Positions 1 through 12,400 of a DNA stretch of 64,000 nt are shown here, piece after piece. The number at the start of each line of letters is the position of its first letter. Position 1 is the stretch's first letter. The position numbers and the translations under genes were made by a program. This DNA is from Lineus longissimus (Eukaryota; Nemertea; Pilidiophora; Heteronemertea; Lineidae): contig NC_088308.1 in assembly GCF_910592395.1 (NCBI RefSeq), positions 6,215,001 to 6,279,000 of the forward strand, written 5' to 3'. The notes under the pieces are model-generated. The model did no database searches, was not told where the DNA came from, and saw nothing but the letters and a program-made list of their open reading frames with translations.

Positions 1-105
1 AATCTGTGAATGTTTTCTGCAAATGGCTCTGATGGAGCATGCACAACTTATGTATGAGACTACGACTAGTTTCATACTGGGGCTGAATTTGATCTCAATT
101 CTCAC

Positions 106-3100
106 CTCTTTTCGTCCTCTTCTCTTAAATGCTGATTAACTGCTTTGTTGACATCAAGTTTAGGATTCTTGCCGCTCAGTCTATTCAAGATTTCAAGAGA
201 ATTTTTCTTTTCTTTTTTGAAGTCGGAAATATTTGGTTCAAACTGAAAGAAGAGTCAAAGTTAAGGTCAGCAGATAGAGAAAGGAACTCGTGTAACCTAG
301 TTATTTTAGATCCTGTATATGAAAGCGTCTCTGCTTCACACATGACCCTATCTAAGTCACATCCTTGCAGAAGGCAACACCGCCAGCACAAAGGGACAGC
401 GACACAAAGCTCAGGCGAAATATCCTTATATAAAACGCTGAGAGGACTAACGATTTACAGGTAGATCACTATTAAGGACCTCTATACATGTAAACTATAG
501 AAGAGACAGATAATTCTGCATGCCCGACAATAAATGCTAATAGAACAATCACAAACCTTTCGTTTCTTTCCTCGATTATCTTTTCCAGGCTTTTCTGCGG
601 GCAGTTTTTTCGTGAACTTTCCAACAGAAGCTGTCGACCTCTTGGCAGCTCGTAAGGCATTCTGAACATGGTCTTTTGAGGGAGTGTCTGTCGGAGTGAG
701 GCCCACACCAGGCACTGGAAAGATAGTGACTCTCTAAGTCTATTAAACCATTCAATTACACTTAACTACAAAGTAGGAAATACAAAGCGCAATTGAAAGA
801 GTCAATTGACACTGAAATCTTACTGAAGCTTCTGGTATGAAACTGGCATGACCAAGCATGTTTAGCCATTTCTGGACAGGTTGGGATAGGAATACACATG
901 TGTTACTGGCTAGCTGAGCACTATTCTATGCACGGCCACACCAAGTCTTAGTTTGCTGGAAATGGAACACGAACAAAAAGTGATAACCAAATCCGCCATT
1001 GGATTATATAGCCATCATTTAAAGGGAGTTTAAGACCATGTGGATCGGGATGGGTTTCTTGAGTATGAATGCAATGCATGACAGGATGACATACATGTAC
1101 TCCAGGACGCATGCATACTCAGAATATCGAGTACATGCATGGACCAAACCTGTTGATCATTCAAAACATTTACCTTTCATTTTATGTGACCTTGCAATGT
1201 TCCTCAACCTCTGCAGCTCATTCTTGGCTGATCTTTCGGTCTTTTCTTTCTTCTTCTTGGCAAACTGATCTTCATATGGGTCAGCATTCTGTGGCACCTC
1301 AATAACCCACTCCTTAGTCTCATCATTCGCTCGCTTGTATCCCCATCTTGGACGATATTCCTGTTGGGAAGAAAAGCTTACTACAGGGGCTGCAGACTCA
1401 ATAATAAGACAAATATGTGCCATTTATAAATACTATAACTAGATTATTGTACCAGTTCAACATTTCAACACAATTTCTGTCCATCTGAAATCTTACATTG
1501 TACTATTCTATTTCAAATACCATACATTGATCACAAAAGAATCATAATGCATTAAGGGTATTAGACATGATTTCCCTTTTTCTCCCCAAATTTGGACAGG
1601 ACATAGACCTGTAATTTTTTATTGGGATGAATGGTTGGAGCGAAAGGTTAGCGGTCTTAGGGTGACTATCAACAATAAGCACAGTTTGGTAACTGGGTCT
1701 GGTTTGACAGAGTAATATTCTTCATACCAGCAATGCAGATTTTATACTGTGAATGGAGACACCTATCATCGACTTCGTGCAACTTAATTTGGTCCAACTA
1801 GCTATTGGCCATAGTCTTTAACAATAAAAAAAAGCACAGACAACATACCTTATGAACTTCATCATAGACCATGCGTCCTTTCTTCTTGTTCTGTATGCCC
1901 TTGAGTGCCGCATATTGTTCCCATCTGGTGGTTTTCTTTTCTTTTGGAACAGGCTTTTCTCTCGGAATAATTGTCTTAGGAGCAGGAAGCTGGGGAAACA
2001 AGAAGGACAGCATTTAGAGCACATGTATCCCTACAAAGACTTTGTTTGATCTAACCTGTCCAACCCATACACACATATCAACTTTCAAGTCCAAACAGAA
2101 ATGAACCTTTTAAAAGAGAATGAACGAGACAAATCTCATGTATCTCTAAAACAAGATATCCCATGTATCTCTAAAGCAACATATCACATTTTCCGGTATC
2201 TATGAAACATTTCTTTGGTATCTCTAAAACAACATATCTCATGTCCATTTATCTCCAAACCATTCCTCAAGAAGGAGCTGTGCTTACTTTAGCTACAATG
2301 ACATCTTCCTTTCTTTCCACTGGCAACTGAAATGAGAATTAGATAAGTTTGAGAAAATCATATTGTTGTATTTAGCAATTTACTGCTACAGAATCCAATC
2401 CCATGGCTCTGTAAAGATCTTTTATTCTTCAGTGAAACACAGATTAATATTTATCCTCTGCAGATGTCAACATTCTGTTCTTGGAAGGACGCTGTGCGGC
2501 ATAGCTCTGTTTCTGTTCCCCTATTCATCTACTTTTTGGTTCATGTCCTGAAAAGCTGTAAATTTATTGTGTACCGATAAACCAGAATCATTTGATAACT
2601 TACCTTCCATAGTTTGTTTATGAGAAGTTGTGTGTTGTCTCTTGCAAGGTCTTTTAAAAATGTCTCCCTATTCAGTCTGGAATGAAAAGTATATGAATAT
2701 TGAAACCCAATTTTGCTGGCCAACTATACTAGTGTTAGGTGAATGCAGAATGCATGAATGGTTCAGTACTACTACTACTACTACCAGTACCACAGCCACG
2801 CACAGGATACCGTAGGTCCAGGAGGCCTTTTCATGTACAGACAGATCAATTTGAGAAAGGCTTAAGCCATCGTGTTAACCATGCTGCCAGCATCAATGCA
2901 TGGAAGATCGACTAGAAGATAATCTAGGGGGGCGGGGGGGGGGGGCGGCATTATATTCAGTTGGGGACTGGCGAAATTAGGGATCTGCATCTACATGTAC
3001 ATTTTATAAGGGTGGCTAAAATACCATGTTACCGGTGTTTACCTCAATAATTTTAGTTCTAACGGATTTGGGTCAATAGCAAGTAAGTTTCCCTCATCTA

Positions 3101-3194
3101 TTTCAAGTTCAATATCTTTCGGAACCTCTACAGTTTTGTATTTCGCCTCCTTTTCTGCGATCGATTGCAGGACACTTTCCACGAGGTCGGCCAT
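106..3194 (-). CDS. RRS1: Ribosome biogenesis regulatory protein RRS1 (3' end outside window)
   Basis: Nucleolar factor that, in the known family, works with RPF2 to bring the 5S RNP (5S rRNA, uL18, uL5) into pre-60S particles. Exons, in coding order: 3043-3194, 2604-2676, 2288-2326, 1849-1989, 1174-1360, 557-714, 106-242. All have AG/GT borders and their phases join without a stop, giving about 296 residues; human RRS1 is 365. Family blocks seen in order are LARDNTQLLINKLW, PREKPVPKEKKTTRWEQYA, RPRWGYKRANDETKEW, NADPYEDQFA, AKNELQRLRNIARSHKM, STASVGKF and a KNPKLDVNKAVNQ block. The ATG at 3194 has A at -3 and G at +4. The basic Lys/Arg-rich C-terminus lies left of base 1; 1-105 is intron. 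I recall the human gene as intronless, so this split form differs. The introns hold only short simple repeats: (ACT)n near 2767 and a G-rich run near 2926-2946. Confidence 0.93.
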
Positions 3195-3408
3195 GCTGGA
3201 AATTTAGACGTGTGGTTTAATAAGACAAGAAGTGATTGGCCAATATCAATCTAGGTCAGCCAAATCAGCCAATGACAAGACCCCTAGCATCATTTTACGG
3301 TCTGCTTAGTCTGGTGAGTCAGGATTTCAGGAAGATGTTTTCCTCAGGAGAAATGTTTATCTCAAGAATTTGATTATTTATGGTGTTTATTGAACTCAAA
3401 ACGGAATA
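3195..3408. promoter_or_regulatory. Candidate bidirectional promoter between RRS1 and the RICH-type RhoGAP
   Basis: Only 214 bp separate the divergent start codons of RRS1 (minus) and the RhoGAP gene (plus), so both 5' UTRs and the core promoter must lie here unless a further noncoding exon exists. CCAAT pentamers are visible: ATTGG at 3235-3239 abutting CCAAT at 3240-3244, and CCAAT at 3269-3273. No clear TATA box stands out. CCAAT clusters are typical of divergent housekeeping promoters; shared regulation is an inference. Confidence 0.45.
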
Positions 3409-6400
3409 ATGTTGAAGAGAGAGAATCTTCGGAAGAATTTCTTGCGTGTAAAGCAAATAGCAGATCAAAATTTGGGCAGGTAAATGCAAATATTAAGTGT
3501 GCCATGCCCTTGTTTTTTTCTTTCATTTCCTACTTCCTATCATGTACATTCATGCATGAACAGTGCTGTACATTGGTCTTATGTTGGTTGTGTACATTTT
3601 GGTGGCCACGCCCACTTTCGATATTCTTGTTGTTTTTGGCTTCTACATGCTAAGTCCATTTGAATTGGGGCAGGGTTCATGGTGCAAAATGATCTGCTGC
3701 ACTTGCCTCGCATGACGACCGGACTTGTTTATTTGGTGGGCCTAAACTAAAGCCAGACTGCCCAAAGGCAAAGGCTAGGCCTAGGGCTAGATCGCGCGTG
3801 CCACAGACAGCTTGAAGTTGTATCATGTATGCTGGTGCTAAACCATGCCTTTTCGCGGTACCGCTCTGTCCCCCAACACTGATACAATGTAGCAAGAACT
3901 GTATAACTTGCAAGATAGATGCCATTTGATTACTGATCTGCTGTTGTGTCGGTGTGAATAAGAATGGCACCACGTGATGAAATGCATTCTTCAGAATCCT
4001 TCAGCTGTCGTTGGATAGAGATCAATAATAAAGAAAGAAGCGGAGCCTCTTCTAGAAGACACCTCTGTTCAAAGGAATTCTCTGAAATTCTTTACATATA
4101 CAGATGTATTAAATAATTTGAAATCAGGACACACGTCTCTATTTTGTTTTAAGGACAGCATTTGCCATCAGTCCCAGCAAGAGCCATGGCATCATTTTGT
4201 AATCACGGGGTTCCAACTGCATTTTCATCAGCTGTGTCAGTCTTGTTAAACAGGACTGACCACAGAATGACTGGCGGACAACATAAGTTTACATGTATAA
4301 CATGTAGATTTGTTCATGCATGTCATGTGTTGTCGTAGTCCAAGGATCGATACTTGCTTTTCTGACCAGTTGGGTGAGATTGGACTACATTGTATGTCCA
4401 AGCATCTTGAAAAATGTAGCCTCCCCTATAGCCCCTATAGCCACTATTGTAAGGGCAGAGTTTGTGGTCCTGCTTGATGAACACTATAGGACATCTTTTG
4501 AATTCTTAAAAAAAGAACACGCAGTGATGGACATGGCCATGGTACAATATGTACTTTATGTCTTTTGTTGTAAAATTGAAATAAAAATAAATTTTTCTTC
4601 GTTTTCAGGGCTGAGAAGACTGAGTTGTTGACAGAGAACCTCTCAAGTATTGACAAGAGAGTCGAACTGATCAAGCATGTCTCTGCAAACACAGTGAAGA
4701 AGCTGTCAGGATGTATGCAAGGGCAAGGAACAGATGTTGAAAAGAGATTGGTAAGGACTTTGTCAATTTGAGAGATAAGGCTATTTCATTCCATTCATCA
4801 TGGGATCATTGTTCATTAGCTTGTTTAAAAAAATAGCCATATTATTAATAATAGAACAAAATAAAATGTGGGACAGTGTCATGCAAGTTGTAAATACCAG
4901 ATATTTGCTTTTATAATCCGCTCTTGTTTATAAAACGGCCATCCATTTTTGTCATCTAGAGAACATTATGTCAGTATGCTGCATTGTAATTGCCGTGTTC
5001 CTTTTGAAGCATTGTGCAGATTTACAAAATGTACAGTGAATTATGTAAACAATGGTTGAATGAGAAGAATGCCATTGCATGATGTACGGGTATTGCATGC
5101 GAATATTCCTTGGTCATTGATTTCACTTCTCATTTAGGTTGATGAGGCTACTTACATTTATGGCCATTCTGCAAAGGAAGATACATACATGAATGCTTTT
5201 ACTTGTAGTCATTTCAGTGTTCATGAATCTTTCATGGTCAGAGATAATTCTTGTTTTTGTCTGTTGTACTTACCAGAAAACAAGTCCTTTTTGACTTATG
5301 GGACACTCTTTACTTCCAAACTCCTATCTCTAATGCCAGGCGTCTGGCGAGGAGGCATTTAATATTTAACTACCTGGTGGCTAACCGAACAGCCACATCG
5401 GAAAGAGGTTACCAGGAGGCGTCGAACCTCACGAGGCGGATGCCCTAACCACTAGGCCATCGAGGTATACTATTGAACTTTTGAATATTGTTTTTCAGAA
5501 AAAGATCCCAGAGACTGGTCTCTCCCATACAATGATCGAATCGGCCACCTTACTAGGAGATAACCTTATTGGGTAAGTATCTGAATTCTGCTGTCACGGA
5601 AGTGAAGGAGAAATCTAGTGACAGTCAATGCATATCAAGTCATGTACATGATATTCAGTGATGCGCATGTTTTTAGTAAATCTGTTTTGACTTTCTGTTC
5701 CACCCAACTCCACCTGGGTGGGCTTTTTTTGGTCTCTGGTTTAGCCCTAATTACTTAAGTAGTGTAGTGCTATTGATGTAATGTACATGCATGATTTAAT
5801 TTCCAGTAATCAGGGCAGAACTGATTTCATGGGATGCCATTTTTTGCTCATGGGAATTTGTGTGCACATTTTGAATGAATGTCTTTTCTGTGTTTTAGTC
5901 TTTAGGCTCAAACGATCGGCAAACACTGAAAAAACACAGAACCGAGAAATTTTCCTTTCTACCCGAATTTGCTAGAAAAAGCTTTTTGTGCATGGGGTCT
6001 TTCATTGTTTCTGTCTTTCAAATTCATCTTTGAACTTAATTGCATGATAAATCATTAGAACTCTAAGTTTTTTGCTACCCAAACCTGTGTAGTTTTAGTT
6101 GATTTTTAAGAGTTCCTTGTTCTTATGTTGGACATCCTGACTGAATTTGCATGCATCATGTGTTTGTGATTGCTGGATCCTGTCAAGTGCTACACTCTTG
6201 CAATATACATGTATCCGCATTATTAGGTAGTCCTGCATTCATTGCTAACATTTTGTCTTGTCTATCTTTCATCATCATAACTTTTCAGTCCATCATCAAG
6301 TATTAGACCTGCCTACAGCATTTCAAGGTACAAACGGTGATAGTAATTCCCTTAGAACAGATCCTATTCCTAACCAAGTCCTTCCTCTGCCATGGCTAAA

Positions 6401-9400
6401 CAGAAGACATTATGACTACGATGAATGCAGTAAAATATCTCATTTCTAGGGTGCTTAGTTTTCAACTTACAAAAAACTGTGTTTGTTTACCGGAGTGTAT
6501 TTTGGTCACACGATTCAGCAAATTGGAAACTGGACTGACTGTGTGGAAACACTGGTACTGCTCTAATTCATGCACAGCCTGTCGTTACTACAACTGGAGG
6601 CTGAAGCCAATGGAATGATTTACTGGAGCCTTTTCCCTCATGGTCGCTGCCATAGCAAAGTTAAGCTCTTGTTGCATCAGGCCTTTGGTGTATACTGCAG
6701 AGCTCTTCAGATACCATCTTGCCTTCAATTCCCACTCCTCAGACTTGCACTCTCAAGAAGCCAACATTCCTGTCCGTCTGCTCGCCTCGCTTATCACCTC
6801 CAACGTCTTGCTTCTTCACGGAACATTGGCATTGCTGCCAAGGATGCATCTCTTATACCTGTACAGCTTGCGTGTTTATTTTTTGGCTAATGCTGAAAGA
6901 ATTCATGATGGCAAGAAAAATTTCTTGAGAATGATATAAAAAAATCTTTGTTGATGGTGTTATTCAAGCTCTCGTGTAGATAGAAGTTGAACAACTTGAA
7001 CAAGGTAGATTTCTGAGTGCATGCAATGGATAATGTAGTCCGCTCTTTGCTAAGTATTAAAACGGGTCAATCAGTGAATCGGTTTGTATGACGAAATGGA
7101 AGATGGGCAACATGTATGGGTCTCTCCTTGCTAAAAGAATGGATCCTGAGTGTTACGCACGTGGCTGACTCTGATTGTGTCGGTTTTGGTGGGTCAGCCT
7201 CACCTTTTTTTGCAGATCTGTGAAATTAGTACTCAGTAGGTCCAACACTTGCCAAGTGGACCGTTGGCATTGACTTCAACTTGCAAGAGAAATTGTTAGA
7301 GCTGGACTATTATCAAAAAGTGTTTTTTCCCTTTGGACTAAACCTGACAACCATAATGTACAATTACATAGACCTTCATACTTTTTCCTGCGAATGTAAT
7401 TTCCATATCTGGTGGGTTTCGATGTTTATGGTCCCATAGTGTAGACATATCTTTCAGAACAAATATTTTGGTATTTGATCATGTTGATAAATTTGCTGGT
7501 GTTTTTGTAATGTGGTCTCAATGTAGGTTGTGAAATAGGCCTATGTTATAATGTATGGGCTGTGGTGCATTGGCCCTACATTGTGATTGCTAGAGAATAC
7601 TTCAGGGATGGTTTTGATTTATGAATGAACTTCGTTATCTCAGGTGGCAAGATGGTAGGGTGATCGCATTTTTCATGTAGCGACTAACCAAAAGTCATTT
7701 TGGTGCAAGTTTTAAATTGAGCCACAAAAATTTGGGTGATTTTGTCTGTGCATCGAGTGTTTGAACTCTGAAGATCTGTTCCCCACCCAATTCTGCATGT
7801 TCTGGGCCTCTTCATCTAAAAGTGCATCAAACACATCCCGAGCCTCATGATCTATACTCCCTTTAAAACGTTGCCACAGTAAATCTAATAATCTAATAAG
7901 ATGCAAATACCTTGGTGACCCAAGATGATCAAACATGTCAGTAAATATTATCATCTCAGCCCACAAAGGGTTAGTATGGCTCAGTGACATCCTTCCAAGT
8001 GGGAGTGGCAGAATAGATTGTCAACAGACCTGTGCTACTCACTGGAAGATATTTTGCATACAATAGGCCTACAAACCTGTATAGAGTAGATTTCCTGAGC
8101 TTGTGCAGTGCTGCAATGCAACTATGATAATCATGTCATTAGGCCACCATTGATATCATTGTTGTATACTACAGTGATGTGCCATATTTTCATGATGTTC
8201 AGTTCCAATCCAATGCAGTTTACTACTATAGTTTAGGCTCCCTGCGGTTTCTGTGAAGTCATATGTGACTCGCTCTACCAAAACTAGGCGCTTGTCGCAT
8301 CTGAACTTGACAGGTTGATACGGACTTGTTGTTCATTTCCCTATTGTTGACCTTTTGTGAAATCTATTACAAACTGATTTGGTCACATTCAACAAAAGGT
8401 CTACAATAGGGAAATGAACAACAAGTCCGTATCAACCTGTCAAGTTCAGATGCGACAAGCGCCTAGTTTTGGTAGAGCGGGTCACATATGATGATTGCCC
8501 AAAAATGGGAATAGTAGAGTTTTGAAAAATATATCATAGTTTGTCATCACTGACAGCAAATTCCTTCCTTCCAGACATTAGAACCTCTCGATAAGAACAC
8601 ACTTGGAACTGACAAATGATATTGGGTGTCCTGATTACTGAAATAAAATCCAAATGATTGTGATATGACATTGAACCAAATGCAGTTTCTTTTGACAGAT
8701 AGGGTGTCCTTAGACACGAGAGGTGTCCACTCTAAAGAGAGGTTCAACTGTGATATGCTTGGGTATTCATTCAGTGTATTGGTATTGTATGTCATGCATG
8801 TATACAGTGATGAATGAAATTCATTTTATGCTAGAATGACATTTTCATGAAGCAATGAAAGCCATAATAATCATTATTTGGCTGTCATCCAATCCACAAT
8901 CTAATTTATATCATCCCAACCAGGAACATTCCACCACATTTCAATGCCCTTGGGCCATCATAAAGAATAACAGTTTGACTACAATTTGAGGAGGACTCCA
9001 ATTTGAGTAGTACATGTACAAGTACATGCATGTATTTTCATGCTAGTTATCAAAAATTCCTCACAAATATAGCGTTATATACATGTAGATTGATATGAAA
9101 AAACATACAGAAGGACTTTCAGCCATAGCGGACAAATTTCAAAAAGTGATGTCCGTTTGGCAGTCAACCATCTTTGAAAATGGTGTCCAGTGACTGATCA
9201 TTGATAAAACAGAGATGAGCCATTTCTGATGTAGCAGTGACAACTGATATACAAGCATGTAGTCCATGCATGCTGCTAAACTGGACTTCAAAATTAAAGG
9301 CCCATGCCATTCGTTCAAAATTTGAAATTGAATTTGAAAATTTTCAAGTGTATTACACATGTACTAAATACTAATTTTACATTGCCGTTATGAAGACAGA

Positions 9401-12400
9401 TGGCTTGAAAATTGAATGATAACTGCCCTACGGCATTGTGTATAACTGCATTTCTATTTTCCTGGCTCACCATTAATACATTATTAATCACAAACGGCAT
9501 CCCTTAAAACGTTATTGTTCTAATGTTGACAAGTGGCGGTCTTTCTGTCTTTTCAGTACGATGTACCAAATGTGTGGTGAGCTCGAGGGAAACCTTGGCA
9601 AGGAGGTGCTGCAACACGAACTCGAGATGGAGGAACATGCGCTTAATCCATTACAAAATATATTAGATGTAAGTCACACTTTTGATTGTCAAGTTCAAAA
9701 TGAAAACATGAAGGTCACAGCCTGCGTCTTGTGATAGTTGTTTGCTTCTGTTTTATAGCTGGTAGGAAACTGTTCAAGGAAGGTGTTCATAGGCGCAGGG
9801 AGTAAGAATTGTAAGACAAGAACAGTTTGTAAAGATTTTCGAATGCATCAAGATAAAACTCGTGGTATAGAATACAGGTACAGAAAGAGTTCGTATGCTG
9901 CGTTTTTGAATGCATTCTAAAGTACATTGTTCCAGTCTGCTCCCTATACATAAGTGCCCACTTTTGAAACAATGTCTCTTGATACTCCTGAGACAATTCA
10001 TGGAGAGCTTTTCTCTGTGACTTGTCCTACACTGGCTTCGGACATGACAGACAATCCACATGACTTTTCCCCCAACATGGAAAATCACTTTACAAACCAG
10101 CCTTTTCTCGGAAACGAGATACCATTCAATTAGCTATTGCATGTTGATATCTTCTCAGTCTAGGAGAAATCAATATCAAACTCCTAGATAGAATCGAAAT
10201 GCTGACTTTGCAGCTGTAAAGTTCTAAAAAGTGGTAAAAATTCTCTCTAGACATGAGCTATCTCTAATGAAAATAACCAGTTATGGGAGGCAGAAACTGT
10301 TTTTTATAAAAAGGGCTCTGTCCTGATTGAGTGATTCCCGATAGTCATCCAGAAGCCTGCTAAAACGGCATGTTTTCGTCCCATTCTGGTGTCCCAAAAA
10401 AGTGAATTCCCTGACAGAGCAGACCACACAAGATTTTGGCATGTGAATCAGTGTACAATGCATTGTGGTGATGAGGACAAAGTGCATTAGATTAGTGGGA
10501 CTAGAGGATGTTTTGAAATAGTCTATAAAAATAGCTGAGGCCCACAGTGTCCCAAAATACTCAATTTGAAAAGAAATGCCCACCCTGAGATACCAGACAG
10601 CATGTTTCCAACCGAATTAATTTAGCCACATCATCTGCCTCATTAGCTAGTAATGTCATATAATACTAATTGCTGATGAAGTATTACTATAAATCTAATG
10701 ACTGTGCTCCATGTAGCTTCAACCGACCCTGGGGCCATGATAAAATAGAAGTCTAGCTTTCCTAAAGTAGAACATGTAGAATAAATGTAGTCAGTCACTG
10801 TTGTATGAATATGAGGTGCATAAATGTCAGTGCAGTTTCTTTAGTATGAACAATTGACTACCATACCATTAAATTGTCTTGAACCGTGGTTTATCCATCA
10901 TTTGCCCAGGGGATGAAACAATGTGTCATCGTTGCATTGTTTCACCTGGATTTTCGCCTCCCGTTAGATATGCAATAATGTTCGAGGATTAGTGGATGGT
11001 AATGAGGTTTTGATGTGGATGGTGTCTGGGGGGAATTTGAAATATTGATTGGTTGCAGTGCCATACTCTGTGCTATTGGATCATGCTATCAGGGGGACTG
11101 ATCATGTTTCTAATGCAAGGGTATGCACCATGGGGAAATATACCCTGCTTCTATATACTGTGTGCACCTCTGCTGGCTGACTTCTCTGGGGCACATGCCA
11201 GAAAAATGAACCTGCTAAACTGTTCCCCCTGTACCAGCTGTCAAAAGATGCCCAGGCTAATGAGCTCTCTTGCCCATTGTCCGATTGGTATAAGCAAATA
11301 CTTAGCAGAAATGTTGCAAGATTTTTGCGCATGGGAAACAGAAATTTACAGTTCCCAGATTTGTGTGGATGCTACTGTGTAGAATCCTTCAGGCAGCCAC
11401 CTGTAGTGTTTATGCCGTAGCTTGCTATAGTTAGCTTGTAAGCACAAGCCACAACAAATAGCTTGTAGACAGCCAGCTGGATTTACCTTCAGTGCCTGAA
11501 GCCGTCTTGGTTCAGCATGTTCAGGTAGGTATAGGCTAGCAAAGCCATAGGCATAGCCGCCTACATGTTCTTGACCTTCAATGCTACATTCATGTACTCC
11601 TCAAAGTCGTGCAAGTATATCATGAATATGTAGCATTTTTGTGGCATATGTCTTGACAGTTGAGACCCTTGCTGTTGTGGACGTTAAAGATATGTACTCT
11701 TCATACAGTCATGTTGTGTAAAAAAACTGTGTATTTTTGTAGCTGAGCTGCTGACTGCATTGTCTCCAAGTCTGGAGATTATTTTCTTTAAAAAAACTTC
11801 ATCTTGAAAGCTGAACTCGCATCTGACGTTCAGAGCGAATTGCCATGGTAACAAAACTGAAATGAGATATCTTACAAATCTTCTATCACAATTTAAGTGC
11901 CATCCTTAAAAATGCATCGGTTCTCCCATGAAAACTTTACTGAGCTCGGAGTCTGAAATAAATGGTTTCATTGATTGAATATAAAATCAAACATAATCAT
12001 TGTAGATTTAAAAGTGCTTATCTGCAGTTGATAAAATGGACACGGGGATAGTCAGGTAGTACCTTCTTTACAAAAATCACCCTCTGCTTTAGTGCAACAG
12101 TTTTGAGGCCAGAACCCTGTGTAATAACTCGCGATGAACACTTCTTCTATTTTCTATGTTTCTTCCTCGCTTCTATCTTTTCAGAGTGACATCCCTAACG
12201 TTCTCAAATGTAAGAAGCAGTTGAACAAGCTGGTTTTGGATATGGACTCGGCTAAATCTAGGTAAGGAAAATGGTACAGATGCTCACCAAGGAAAGGAAA
12301 GGAGGCCACAGTTTACAGGCAGGAGAAAGCTGGGCCAGATTCAAGTTATAACAAAGAAGCTGCTGATAAGCATCAGATATCGCAGTGCATCAGCTCATGC

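Larger units (their letters stand above)
5573..9556 (+). other. Intron 3 of the RhoGAP gene (4 kb)
   Basis: Starts GTAAGT and ends TTTTCAG. It contains the long foldback at 8259-8491 and a short MITE at 8575-8755, both listed separately. Three overlapping open frames at 6570-6940 have no resemblance to a known family and no splice logic. I see nothing else. Confidence 0.6.

Noticed and set aside
5410-5460. Possible tRNA gene
   Set aside because: A- and B-box-like sequences occur but no cloverleaf, anticodon stem or acceptor stem forms; better explained as a SINE head.
6570-6940. Three overlapping plus-strand open frames of 69-106 codons
   Set aside because: They sit in RhoGAP intron 3, in different frames over the same bases, with no domain and no splice logic.
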